Positions 43,270 to 54,180 of a stretch of 64,000 nt of DNA are shown here, one piece after another (position 1 is the first letter of the stretch; every line of letters begins with the position of its first letter). Made by a program: the position numbers and the translations under genes. The notes below the pieces were generated by a model. It was not told where the DNA came from and did not search any database. It worked only from the letters and a program-made list of their open reading frames with translations. This stretch comes from Fomes fomentarius (lineage: Eukaryota > Basidiomycota > Agaricomycetes > Polyporales > Polyporaceae), in contig JABYQN010000002.1 of NCBI GenBank assembly GCA_022606135.1, positions 62,001 through 126,000 on the forward strand, in the 5' to 3' direction.

Positions 43270-45381
43270 ATGGCGCCGATACCAGAGCTGCAGTCTCTAA
43301 TGAGCGACAAGGAGTCGCAGTCTCCTCCGCCTCTTACACGCCGCGGGTACACTCTGCGCCATCTTGTCCTCGCCTACGGGGCTGGTATACTCTCTGTCCT
43401 CCTCGCCAGGTCTGCGCTCCCAATACTCCACTGCTCGCAACATGTCAATGCCTTACACCCAACCGTCGCTGCACACGCGGGGTCGACGGAGGTGCACGAG
43501 TATCCGCCGCCGTCGCCTACGAACGCCTTTCCTGACCTTTTCCCCTCCGATGTCGGCCACGCAGGGCCTACTCCCACCGGCGCTGAACCAGCCCTCGTTG
43601 TGACTGCGCCCGAGTACCCCGTGCACACCGGCGCCCCTAACCTTCCTCCACCACAAGTTCTAGGGAAAGAGTCCAAGAAGTTCGACATATTCACCCACTG
43701 GGGCAACCTCTCCCCATGGTTCACCATCGAGCCCGGTACCTTTGGTGTCCACTCTGGACCCAGTCCCCCTCCTGGATGCCGCATTACTAGTCTATATCTT
43801 CTTCACCGACACGGCGCTCGCTACCCCACCGGAAGTTCGAAAGCCTATGGTGGTCCTGCAGATCTCTCTGCTCTCCTGCATGATGCTCCTCGCTCATGGC
43901 GAGCAAAGGGTCAATTGGCATTCCTCAATGACTGGTGAGTTCTTTGTGCCGGCAGTTCTTCCTATATCTTATCCAGTTATATAGGACGTACAAGCTCGGT
44001 GAAGAAATTCTGACCCCTTTCGGCCGTCAGCAACTCTGTGAGTCCATTCTATCCACTCTCAGTCAACATCTGACCCATATCATCATGCCGCAGTCGACCT
44101 CGGCGTATCCATGCGCATCAAGTACGGCTTCCTGCTCCAGAACTTCACCGCCTCCAACGCCCTCCCAGTCTTCCGCACCGAGTCCCAAGACCGTATGCTT
44201 TCCTCTGCGCTCAACTTTGCACTTGGCTTCTTCGGTCCCTCCTTGAAGGGCCAGTACCAGCAGCTCATCACCATCGAAGCTGATGGCTTCAACAACACTC
44301 TCGCGCCTTCAAAGACGTGTCCGAACGCGCGCGATCATACGAGGGGCGAGCGAGCGGTTCCCTTCGTTCGCGAATGGGCAGACATCTACTTGCAGCACGC
44401 GCTCGTTCGCCTCCAGCCGCATCTCGAGAAAATCAATCTCACTATTGAGGATGTGTACAGAATGCAACAGTTGTGTGCATATGAAGTGTGTTCGATCTAC
44501 TCTGCGCGATCGATTCATCTTGACTGGGTGTTGTAGACCATCGCGATTGGTTACTCTAAATTCTGCAAACTGTTCACCGAAGAGGAATGGCGAGGCTTTG
44601 ACTATTCGTGCGCTAGTCCTCTCCGTGTTCCCTGGAACGTACTCATCTTCCCTTGCGCCCCCAGAATCGACCTCTACTTCTGGTACAACTCCGCTTTCGG
44701 TTCACCAGTAGCCCGCGCACAAGGCATCGGGTACATACAAGAACTCCTCTCACGACTCACGCACACGCCAATCCCGGTGCACAATTCCTCGACAAACGCC
44801 ACGCTCGACGATAACCCAGTGACGTTCCCGCTCGGACAGAGCCTCTATGTGGATGCGACGCACGATACTGTCGTTCTCAACGGTACGGACTCCCTCCATC
44901 TCCATCGCGGTCACTCGTAACTCATACTTCGTGTAGTTATCACTGCTCTCAACCTATCCAACTTCGCCGCGGACGGCCCACTTCCATCAGATCACATCCC
45001 CAAACACCGCTCATTCAAAACGTCCCAACTTTCGCCCTTTGCAACGAACATGCAGTTCCAACGTACGTACAGCGATCTGTTCAGGCACTAATCCCCATCC
45101 GCTGATAACTGCACGCCACTCGCCGCGCAGTGCTCTCCTGCGACTCAAGCCCCGCCCCGCAACTTCGTATAATCATCAACGACGGCGTTGTCCCGCTCTC
45201 TAGCCTCCGCGGCTGCCCGAAAGACCGCAAACACGGCATGTGCCCCGTGCCCGCCTTCGTCTCCGCTCTGCGCGAGATCGTTGGCGCGACGGACTGGGAA
45301 TGGGCGTGTCGTGGAGATTGGGAAGTTCCTGCTGGACATGAGTGGAACACTACGACCGGGGACCCGCCTAGAAGGTTTTGA
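43270..45381 (+). CDS. Histidine acid phosphatase, phytase-like, membrane-anchored
   Basis: Hydrolyses phosphomonoesters by a two-step mechanism. Exons 43270-43934, 43985-44037, 44094-44485, 44537-44607, 44665-44882, 44937-45062, 45131-45381 give 591 residues. The catalytic motif LLHRHGARYPTG has the nucleophile His at about residue 181 in RHGARYPT. The proton-donor motif VDATHDTVV lies near residue 460. Other family blocks are LTPFGRQQLFDLG, FRTESQDRM and EADGFNNTLAPS. Instead of a cleavable signal peptide there is a single hydrophobic helix at residues about 31-52 after a charged N-tail (type II anchor), so the enzyme is likely tethered facing the lumen or outside. Several N-glycosylation sites (NFT, NLT, NSS) fit. 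It may act on inositol phosphates or other organic phosphates. Confidence 0.93.
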
Positions 45382-46393
45382 GATGAGGTGAGATCAAGCA
45401 AGGTCACAGTCAAGAGGTGGCAAGCGAAGAGGTGCGTTCTCATCATCGATCACAACCCCACATCGCTCCATGAGATCGGACATCTGAGCGCAACGGAGGG
45501 TCCGGGCTGAAGGGTTCTCTACAGATGCCGCGCATGTAGTGTATAGTTTAAAAACACGGGATTGAAATTTAGTATACTCGATACTGGATTCTAACCTTTA
45601 TAGATCACAGGTGGATCGCGGCAGACCTCAGGTAGGGTCTGCGTGTTCATAGAAATCACGTGTATATATTACAACGATACTGTCATAGACTGGACGAGGT
45701 GCGGGTAGTAAAATTTGGGCCTGATGTTGGAAGTTTACAACCCCACCCTTGAACGTTCAACGTCGATTATGAACCTCGACATGCGCACGAACAAGAAAAG
45801 CCGCAGACGTTTTCAACAACATTGTTCGCGTGTCTGTGGACCGAGCCCTCGGTATCTGTCACGACAACGAAGTGCCAAGTACTTAACGAGCGGCAGCAGC
45901 AGCAGAGTATCCCGAATTTCTTGTGCAGCATCTGACACTCCTTGGTTGGGGCGGACTCTTGTTCCTAGAATTAGAGCTACTAGGCTCGACAATGATTTCC
46001 GACCTTCCTTTATGCCGCGCTGGCTGGATTGACCTGTCTGTATTCACCGGTTCAAATCCGAGCTGGCGGCTGTCGTTGCGCGCACAGGAGTAACGTACAA
46101 GCCCCCTGAGCCGGTACTAGTAAACAGAAAGTTCTAACAACGTGTAGTAATAGTAAAGTATGTGATTGTATCTAGATCTCTAGTGTTCCCTGTCCTCTCT
46201 CAAGCCGCAGCAACCCCCAACTGCCGATAGCAGCGACGCTTGACGGGACAGGCGGTATCAAACAATACTGTCATGAACATGTGCAAAATTGAATCAGAAT
46301 GGTACGCAGTAAGATATCGGATGATGCAAGCTGAACGGTATGTCGGGATTGAAGTCAAGGATTCGACGTCATATGGCCGATGGCCATCACGAC
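45382..46393. other. Intergenic, converging 3' ends
   Basis: About 1 kb between two converging genes. A 105-codon frame at 45715-46032 has no recognisable motif. A B-box-like GGTTCAAATCC near 46051 has no matching tRNA body. Nothing else is seen. Confidence 0.4.
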
Positions 46394-47878
46394 TCACCCC
46401 GACCCGGTGAAGTACTCCAGAACTTTGAAAAAGCCCCAGATACACCCGCCCGAGATGATAGGCAGTGTCAAGTTATCGTCCAACGAGCCGAGATCTATTT
46501 CAAAATCCACAACACAAGATGTCAGCACCCAATTTGACAACTCCGACAGGAGTTACGGAAGAGAAAGATGACGTACCAAGAGCCTCAGCAACGCCCGAAA
46601 TGACCCCACTCACAACACCAAGCGTCGTGAGCCCAGCCCACCTACCCAGGGGCAAATCAACCGCGCTGACCCACTCAACCCCCTGCGCCACCACGTCCTT
46701 GACCACTGCCGGGAGAGGGAGCACCTCCTCCACGAGCGCGAGCGTCTCAGGCTCAGGAAGACGGAACGTAAGAAGGTTATCGCGGACGGGGTAGAATAAT
46801 CCCCAGAATCCGACCGCAATGGCCGCGCCGGTAAATGCGCTGGCGAGGAAGCCCGCCAAGGACTTGCGCGGGGCGAGCGGAAGTCGGAGGAAGGGGATGA
46901 AGGGGATGATAGGGATGGAGCGCGGGAGGGGCGGAGTGTACGCGCCCCAGAGACGGCCGATGGTCGAGGCGGCGGTGTCTGCCCAGGAGAGGCTATGATA
47001 GCGAAGAGGACATCGGTTAGTTGCTTTGACTATACGCCAGGGGGGGTGGAGACGTACACAAGGATAGAGACTGTGGCGACATCCAATGGGTATACGGAGA
47101 GCACGAAGATAACGCCGGTAATGTACCATATCACGCCATTCGTAGATTTCTGCGAGAGGAGAGTAAAATGGGAATGGATAAGACGACTGACGAGGCGAAA
47201 CACGAAAGCAGGCGCGTACTTTCTCACTCTCGCGCATTAAGAAGCCCAAGGCGCGCTCGAACAGCCATTCGAAGCGGTTCGAGTTGAGGCGGATGATATC
47301 GGCGGGGACAACCACAAGTAACGCAAGGCTTAGCACATACACAACGGTACGCGGGTTCCCATTGGTTGCATAGAGGTACCAAGTGAAGAAGCCTAGCAAG
47401 GAGGAGACCGCGAGGGTACATAGGCGATAAGCACTCACGCGACAGGATGAAGAATGGCCGGCCACATACCGATGGACGAATGGAGAGTCTTCCTAGGGAT
47501 CTCCCAGTCAACCTTGGACTTCTGCGGAGGCTTGACGACGCCGCTGGATTTTGCAGTGTGGCTAGTTGAGTGAGATACACTGGTCGTGCGAGGCTTCTTC
47601 CTCTGGCGGAGAGGAGCGCCGTTGGCGAAGCCGTTGGACGTGGAGTGCTGCGATTGTGATTGTTGGTGCGCGTGAGACGGGGGACTGCGGGCGGGAGTAT
47701 CTGGGATCTCGACGCTCATCTCTCGTGGCGGCTGACTGTCTCTCCTGCGAACGGAGGCGGAGGGCGAGCGGGCTTTGGGGGAGGATACAAACGGGATTTT
47801 TGTGGAGGAGCGGATGCCGATGCGGGCGTGGTCGTGGGGCAAGCCAAGCGTGAAAGCGTCGTTAGCAGGAAGAGTCAT
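46394..47878 (-). CDS. DGK1: CTP-dependent diacylglycerol kinase (Dgk1 family)
   Basis: Phosphorylates diacylglycerol to phosphatidate using CTP in the ER/nuclear membrane. Exons on the minus strand: 47470-47878, 47220-47392, 47058-47149, 46577-46992, 46394-46494, giving 396 residues from ATG 47878. The N-terminal 110 residues are Ser/Arg-rich and probably disordered. The core has DWEIPRKTLHSSIGFFTWYL, VVVPADIIRLNSNRFEWLFE, LGFLMRESEKKSTNGVIWYI and SLSWADTAASTIGRLWG, the conserved Dgk1/CTP-transferase-like blocks with alternating hydrophobic helices. It ends GCIWGFFKVLEYFTGSG. The frame extends upstream to 47986, so a longer N-terminus is possible. The gene converges with the phosphatase. Confidence 0.92.
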
Positions 47879-48758
47879 TATGCCGTGCACATGCAGAGCG
47901 GCGCGGTCGTCGTGTATGGCGTTGAGCAGGACGGGTCGGGCAACGAAGAGGGGCTCCAGGAAGAGGAGGACGAGAATATCATGCAAGCGGTGAACCGGAT
48001 TCGGCGAGTGCCGTGCCGGCCACGTTGCCTCCGCAGGCCACGCGGCAGGTGCCGGGCCGAACGATCAAAGGCGACTTGGTCAACTCCAATTGAACTTGTT
48101 TCGAAATGGCGGACTTTAGTTGAACCTCTATGGTGTGCTTACTATAGTCTGCAGTAACATCAACCATCGCCATCCACTATCATACTATTTCATAGGTCAT
48201 CACTTCGATACTCCACCTTCCAATTCGTCTAAGTATTGAACGCAAGGGCTGGGTCTCAACATCCAGCCCTGCGAATTCGAATGATATCCTTCTCAAGATC
48301 TCTTCAGGCTTACCTCTAAGCCTACTTACGACACTGGGGGACATCGTGATGGCCGCATAGCTGAGCACATGCATGCCTGTAGATGAGTTTGTCTGGCAAG
48401 AGATTATGTAATTACCTCTCTTCGACCCTGTTGACGTTGGAATCTGGGGGCGCCGGGTAAAGTTTCTCGACGACATAGCACGCGCGGAAAGCGATACGAT
48501 GTTGTGGATGAGCTTATGAGACTCGAGTCGAGCAGTCTCCCTCGAACTCCTTCACGTGCACAATAGCAGCAGGCTGTTCCTGAGAATGGGCTGCTACTGC
48601 CCTCGGCGCCGGGGTCCAGCATGGACTGTGAATTCGGCAGCGATTATATCCATATACAATATTATAATCCGACTACTCCATCACTTACAGATACACACTG
48701 GCATGCAGCCAGCCTCCCGATCCCCTCCTCGTACATCACCCGCTGCCCAACAGCGGAC
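47879..48758. other. Intergenic with a coding-like minus-strand fragment
   Basis: DGK1 upstream region on the left. At about 48180-48500 the minus strand reads CYVVEKLYPAPPDSNVNRVE, then after a possible 39-nt intron MHVLSYAAITMSPSVVSRLR and PEEILRRISFEFAGLDVETQ, ending at 48180. Composition and continuity look protein-like, but there is no convincing start and I do not recognise a family. It could be a small gene or a relic. Confidence 0.3.
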
Positions 48759-49436
48759 TCACTCTGTCTCCCCTGCCCCCGCCGGATCCTGCTCCATCTC
48801 AGCCTGCTCCTCGGGGTCGAGCCAACTCTCCTCCACAGTCGCGCGCACCCTGCGCACATACTCCTTCATGTTCTCCCTGTACAGCTGCGCCGCCTCTGCG
48901 TTCGCCGGGCTATTCGGATTCGGGTCATGGAGCAGACTCTGGATCGACGTCAGGATCGCTGCGACGTCGTACGTCGGCGACCAGCGGTTCTGCAGGATGT
49001 CAAGGCAGAGCTCCCCGTTCGCGTACACGTTCGGATGGAACATCCGTGAGAGGAACTTCACCGTTGGCGGTTTGTTTGGGTACGATTCGTCGAATGTGAG
49101 CAGCAGCTTGAACGTGCCATCCTCAAATGGAGTGTCCGCTGAGAGCGAGAAGTGCGAGACGGGGACGAAAGTGGATATGTCAGCGTCATTCGCCACTTTA
49201 GATGTAGGTAGCGCACACGACCATTGCGACTTACCAGGTCCAAAGATGACTGCATTCCAAAGCATAATGTTGTCTGGACAAGGGCTGCCTGAGATTCCGC
49301 CCGGAGGGTCGGTCGAGAGCCGCTTGAAGTCACGGATGAGACGGCGACGGCAGTTCGTAGACTGTAGGTCGGTCATATGTACACCGTATTCGTAAGGAAG
49401 AGACAGCAACCGATAGCGAAACGACAAACGCACCAT
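48759..49436 (-). CDS. RAD6: Ubiquitin-conjugating enzyme E2 Rad6/Ubc2
   Basis: E2 enzyme for histone H2B and PCNA monoubiquitination and N-end rule degradation, with Bre1-, Rad18- and Ubr1-type ligases. Exons on the minus strand: 49434-49436 (only the ATG), 49235-49361, 48759-49138, giving 169 residues. The body reads [59 protein letters not shown] and [19 protein letters not shown]. The active-site Cys is residue 88, the same as in yeast Rad6. The C-terminus is acidic ([17 protein letters not shown]), again as in Rad6. The intron interrupts right after the start codon (ATG|GTGCGT...CTACAG|TCT), so upstream in-frame codons seen in the raw frame are intron. Near-certain. Confidence 0.97.
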   Translation of the reverse strand: MVRLSFRYRLLSLPYEYGVHMTDLQSTNCRRRLIRDFKRLSTDPPGGISGSPCPDNIMLWNAVIFGPGKSQWSCALPTSKVANDADISTFVPVSHFSLSADTPFEDGTFKLLLTFDESYPNKPPTVKFLSRMFHPNVYANGELCLDILQNRWSPTYDVAAILTSIQSLLHDPNPNSPANAEAAQLYRENMKEYVRRVRATVEESWLDPEEQAEMEQDPAGAGETE

Positions 49437-50073
49437 GATTGATAGTAGCTGTTGTGCGTAAAGTGGTCGTGAGATGAGGTATGAGAGTCGGTCGTAGATA
49501 GGGAGATGGTGGTTGAGGGAAAAGGGCAATGCAGCGCCTGAGGCGAGACTGCTTGCCTTGAACTTGCTTTGTACTCCCACCATCTCGGACCTTGACATCA
49601 CTCTCTCTTTTTCCTCCGCTCAAACACCCATCGCAGTCTTTCTCAAACTCACGTTCTCCTGCATTTTCTGGTGACCGGCGATCCGCTAGGCTCCGCGCAG
49701 GGCCTCGACCTTGATGTTTCTGCTGCGAAGCCTCTTCGCGCGCATCCTGGTCTCAATATAAGTCGCTCGATAGCGGCTCGACAGAGCTGGATATGTGTTC
49801 GTAGGCTGGTATGGTATGGTGACGATGAAGGGTAGGGAGGCGCAGAGGCTGGAAGGTGATTATTTGGGACTTGCGTATGCGTATTTCCATCCCTTCTTTG
49901 TAATCCTGCCGTGTCGTTCGCAATCGAGCCAACTCGCCGTGAACTGATGAGGCTGTACCCACCGGGAGCGTCCGCAACATCGAGGACGAGGTCATGACTC
50001 GAGTTAGCATCCATCAGGCAACCATTCGGACTGAGCTCTCTTCGCTCTCGCTGCTCACTCCAGAACGGCGATC
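49437..50073. promoter_or_regulatory. Shared upstream region of RAD6 and HIS2
   Basis: A 637-bp gap between divergent starts. Two overlapping minus-strand frames (49649-50014 and 49753-50010) are open but show no motif and no splice logic; a small mitochondrial-type protein cannot be excluded. Confidence 0.35.
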
Positions 50074-51280
50074 ATGCCATACAGCCACCACTCCCACTCG
50101 GGCCAGTTCTGCAAACACGCAGTGGGAACGCTCGAAGACGTCGTCCTCGAAGCGATCCGACAAGGGTTTCACACCTACGGTCTCACAGAGCACGTCCCAC
50201 GATATCGTACCGACGATCTCTACCCCGAGGAGGTACGCCCATCACCCTCTCCCGTGTCCGCATAACCGCGACAACATCCCCACCTATACACAGGCTGGCC
50301 TCACCCCGACTGACCTCCACACACAATTCATAGCCTTCCTCTCCGAAGCACAGCGCCTCAAGGCAAGATACGCCTCCCAGATCACCCTCCTCGTCGGAGC
50401 CGAGACCGAATACATCACCTCCGCCGACCTGGTCGGGCTCGACTCCCTCCTGAATGTGCATGGGGACCGCATCGAGTACCTCGTCGGCTCCGTGCACCAC
50501 GTCGGCGGGATCCCTATTGACTTTGATCTGCCGACCTTCGACAGAGCGATCGATAGCTTCTCAGGCGCACCCTCAGGCCCTTCAACCAGTCTCTCCACCT
50601 CTCATGTAATCTCCTCCGACCCCGATGCATCCTCGACCGCCGCCGACAACACGAAAACAACCGCCTTCCTTAACGCCTACTTGGACGCCCAGTACACCCT
50701 ACTGACCCGCTTCCATCCCGAGATCATCGGGCACTTCGACTTGTGCCGGCTCTACACCCCCCATCTCCTACTCTCTTCCTACCCCTCCGCCCTCGAGCGT
50801 GTCCGGCGGAACGTTGAGTACGCCGTATCGTACGGGGCGCTCTTCGAGCTTAATGCGGCGGCATTCCGGAAGGGCTGGGACGCTGCCTACCCAGGCGAAG
50901 ATATCGTCGACGTGCGTCTTCGTCCCTTCCCCCGTCTTCTTCCTCTTCTGTCATCACCTATTTGTTTGCCACTCCCTTCGGTTAGCTGCTAACGGAAAGT
51001 CGACAAATACATACAGATCATCAAAGCAGCCGGCGGACGATTCGCCCTGTCAGATGATAGTCACGGACCTCATGCCGTCGGACTGAACTATCACCGTCTG
51101 CTCGAGTACGCCCGCCGGGTGGGCATCGATGAATTGTGGCACCTGAGTCCTTCTGGTCCTGACACGAACACCGAATCGGCGAAGAAGGGAGGGAGGAGGC
51201 TTGCCGCGACGAAGGTCGAAGGCCGGTGGTGGGATGATGCGTTTTGGTCGCGTACTGACTGTATTTCCGGAGCACACTAA
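50074..51280 (+). CDS. HIS2: Histidinol-phosphatase, PHP family
   Basis: Removes phosphate from L-histidinol phosphate, the penultimate step of histidine synthesis. Exons 50074-50232, 50294-50911, 51017-51280 give 346 residues. The PHP-domain metal ligands are at the start, MPYSHHSHSGQFCKHA, followed by GFHTYGLTEHVPRY. The centre has LLVGAETEYI and EYLVGSVHHVGG; the C-terminal part has HFDLCRLYTPH and FALSDDSHGPHAVG (metal-binding Asp-x-His). This arrangement of His/Asp/Glu ligands is that of fungal HIS2 and bacterial HisK-type enzymes. A Ser/Thr-rich insert at about residues 180-210 (SGPSTSLSTSHVISSDPDAS) varies in fungi. Start at ATG 50074 places the first ligand histidines at the N-terminus as usual. 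Confidence 0.93.
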
Positions 51281-52549
51281 CGAGCCTGTCGTCAATATCA
51301 ATGGCTCACGGATCGAAGAACCAATGTCTTCTGTGCAGGGTCGCATACTGAGCTGTGTCGGATATGACCAAGCAAATGCACTCTACAAGTATTACTGTCG
51401 CGAGAGCTCCTGCACTAACACACTTTCAAGCTTCCTACGTGGTCCTGAACCTATACAAGCAAGCGGCCACGATTGGAAGGTCCCTGCTTTCTGTCCTTCA
51501 TTGACAATGCCGACGCCGACCAGGTGTGCATCCTTGTTCTCACAGATGCCACACTCCCTAATTCTAATCTTCCTACTTACACGCCACAAGACAATCCAAG
51601 ATATCCTATCTGTTCCTTGATGAGCATCCCACACAGCCCTCGGAAATCCGGTCATTGACTACATCATTCCTATACGTCCAGACACTGCACTATGCAATGC
51701 AGGTGTTAGTAATCTGTCGAGTGGTGGAAGCTTCCCATGCGGCACTTCTCAAGTCAGGTACTGAGGTACGGTGGAGCATCTCATCTCCGTGCACGGATCC
51801 TCTCGCCATGGAGGTCGATAAACTTTATATCGCTGCATGGGATAGGTGTGTATGCACGTCGATTGTCACGTCCTCATGTCTGACTACCAATTCATAGTCG
51901 ATCAACTTCATTCAGGCCAGATATATACCGAAGGCGAGTTCTCGCTATGTTTCCACCTTGATCGTGGCCTACACCGCTGCCCGTGCCATCGTTTGCCTGG
52001 ATATTAGCGCTTGACCATTGTACGAGCCCATCATTCCATGTCTTGCTATGTAAGCTGCCGCTTTGCCGGTACTCGTTGGGGCGAGCAAGAAATGCTGCTA
52101 CTATCGTGCCATGCTGTATGTAGTACGAGGTACTCGAGCACTGGCGCAACCGACCGGCAAAGTCACAGATATCTAGACTCACAGCTCTTCCCACAAGTCC
52201 TGCTTCCTGGGACACATGCCTCGGTCTACCCTTTGGTGCCACCGATCGGTCACTTACAATGTTCGGGGACATCAGGCGGAGACTGTTTAATGCTGTTCGA
52301 AACCGCGCTTTCCGGTAGGGGGAACTTGTCAACACATATATCCCCTGTGATGTCTGAGCCGACTGCGGGGATCCCTCCTGAATAAATGGTGGTGTGCCCT
52401 CTTGAAGAGAAGCATGATACTGAGTAGAGCAACAGTGGAAACCCGCAGGGCTAACCGAGAATGAACGAGAAATGCTTCAAGACGCCGCACTGGCGTGAGT
52501 ACGTAGACATGTGCTTGTATCAGGCTCAACGTGATGATGTATACAATAC
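51281..52549. other. Gene-poor region
   Basis: About 1.27 kb with only overlapping, motif-free frames on both strands (such as 51201-51620 and 51892-52335). No tRNA, repeat or transposon ends were recognised. Confidence 0.4.
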
Positions 52550-53857
52550 TTACGCTTCAAACACGACTCGAAGCTTCCCATGTGCGTCCGTCCTTGACAT
52601 AAACCCACGAACCATTCCCGCGAACACCGCAGATCTCGCTTCGCTCAACTTGAGCGAAGTCTTCACAACGAACTGGACTTCCTCCAGCATAACAAACGGC
52701 CTCCGCGGAACCTCCTGTGCTCGTTCGAGGCTATCCTGGGGGTTCGGGAATAAGATTCCATCTGTTTGCTCGAGCATCTCCGCCTGCACGACAGCGGGGA
52801 CCAGCTCGTCCTCGGAGCGCATGCGTTTCAGCTCAAGCTGGATAGTGAGAGTGCGGAGTAGCGCGGGCGAGGGGAGGGAGGAGAGTACAGCAGGAAGAGC
52901 TACCCAGTGTGCTGCCTTGGGATGGTACTTGTGCATCAGGAGCGTGAGCGAGGCGAGCGCAGTGTAGCGTTCCACAGAAGACGCTGTAAGATCATGCGAA
53001 AACGTCTCAGCAGTCGTACATCGAGATATACAGTCGCAAGTCGCACCTTGCAGCATGCGCACAGGAGTTACAAGAGTCTGTACCGATGGCCCGAACAGAG
53101 GCACGAGGGCCGCAGCTTGGTTTGCAGGGTATGGTATATCGAACACCTTCAAGGACTCCTGCGATGGCGTCTGTGCAAGCCACCGGAGCAAGGTCAAGGT
53201 CTTCTCCGGGAACGTAGGGGAGACATGCAACGTCTCCAGCCTCGGCCGCTGGAGGAACACCTCAGCGGTAGATTCTCCTTCGTTCCCCGAGCCCTTAGTC
53301 CAGGACACGGTATGGGCATGGAGCGTCTTGAGATGCGGAAGAGCGCAAATGAGGGTTTGAACGTCACAGAATCGCGGGTGGTGAGTCTCTTGGAGTGTAA
53401 GACTGGTGAGAGCGGAGAACGCTGTTAACGCCTCTGCATGTATGCTGAGGTACTCCATGCCCCGCGCGCCGATACCTCGAACAACGAACCTCTGCAGGCG
53501 GGGAATGACGTCAGGGGAGAGGTGTGGGAGGAGGAGGTGGTCTAGCAGCTCGGCCTCCATCTCGTTGAACATGTCCATATGCCAGGTGACATGGAGCTCC
53601 TTGGCGAAGTGGCGGAATGGTGCCATATCAGAGTTGCCCAGGCGGCGGAAGTCGAGCACTGTGAATAACAGCGGTTTGGCGATGACGTCGAGGACGTGGC
53701 AAGAGAGTGAAACGTTGCTCAAAGCAAGGAGGTCGCTGGATAAGAACGATACGATGTGCTCAAGGAGCTCAAATGGCAATTGCTGCTGTTTTGTCATTTT
53801 GTCTTCTGGTCGACAGAGCGAGGGCGAGGTGCTAGCGGGGATGATGGTGGCTCTCAT
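52550..53857 (-). CDS. F-box/LRR protein, tandem copy 1
   Basis: F-box substrate receptor of an SCF ubiquitin ligase by inference. It is open over 435 codons. The F-box is LPFELLEHIVSFLSSDLLAL then SCHVLDVIAKPLLF, about residues 27-66. Leucine-rich repeats follow, with the pattern found in its neighbour (FSALTSLTLQETHH, ALPHLKTLHAH, LQRPRLETLHV). A likely 63-nt intron at 52984-53046 (GTGCGA...TTACAG) is stop-free and a multiple of three, so the frame stays open whether or not it is removed. Its removal gives MLQASSVERYTALASL, and an intron at the equivalent place exists in the paralogue at 54181-55767. The start may be Met21 (KMTKQQQLPF). Target unknown. Confidence 0.82.
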   Translation of the reverse strand: MRATIIPASTSPSLCRPEDKMTKQQQLPFELLEHIVSFLSSDLLALSNVSLSCHVLDVIAKPLLFTVLDFRRLGNSDMAPFRHFAKELHVTWHMDMFNEMEAELLDHLLLPHLSPDVIPRLQRFVVRGIGARGMEYLSIHAEALTAFSALTSLTLQETHHPRFCDVQTLICALPHLKTLHAHTVSWTKGSGNEGESTAEVFLQRPRLETLHVSPTFPEKTLTLLRWLAQTPSQESLKVFDIPYPANQAAALVPLFGPSVQTLVTPVRMLQGATCDCISRCTTAETFSHDLTASSVERYTALASLTLLMHKYHPKAAHWVALPAVLSSLPSPALLRTLTIQLELKRMRSEDELVPAVVQAEMLEQTDGILFPNPQDSLERAQEVPRRPFVMLEEVQFVVKTSLKLSEARSAVFAGMVRGFMSRTDAHGKLRVVFEA

Positions 53858-54180
53858 GAGGCCCGGACGTGATATTTGTATGGCGACGGGTTAAGATCGA
53901 CATCATATCAAGAATTGCAGAAGCTAGCAAGACAGGTGGCTACCATTGATATTCAGCACAGGAAGATCTAAAACGTGTAGTCTATCCTCACCTCCGCGCT
54001 TCGCCGGATCAGCAACGTCAGAACGAGTGCCATCAGACACCGGTCTTCTGTGTCAATGTCACCATAATTTCGCCGCACAGAGGGGAGGAGGGGGGCAGAG
54101 GTAGCAACCAATGACGCCTAGACACCATTTGCTCCCCGCGGGATGAGACCTGTGATCGGCAAAACTCCCCGATGCGTGTA
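53858..54180. other. Spacer between tandem F-box genes
   Basis: A 323-bp gap. No gene is seen; it must contain the promoter of the 52550-53857 gene. Confidence 0.4.

Noticed and set aside
46045..46070. Possible tRNA T-arm (GGTTCAAATCC)
   Set aside because: The T-stem pairs poorly and no acceptor or anticodon arm is found upstream.
48556..49395. 279-codon plus-strand frame
   Set aside because: Antisense shadow of RAD6; the RAD6 splice structure and active site are unambiguous.
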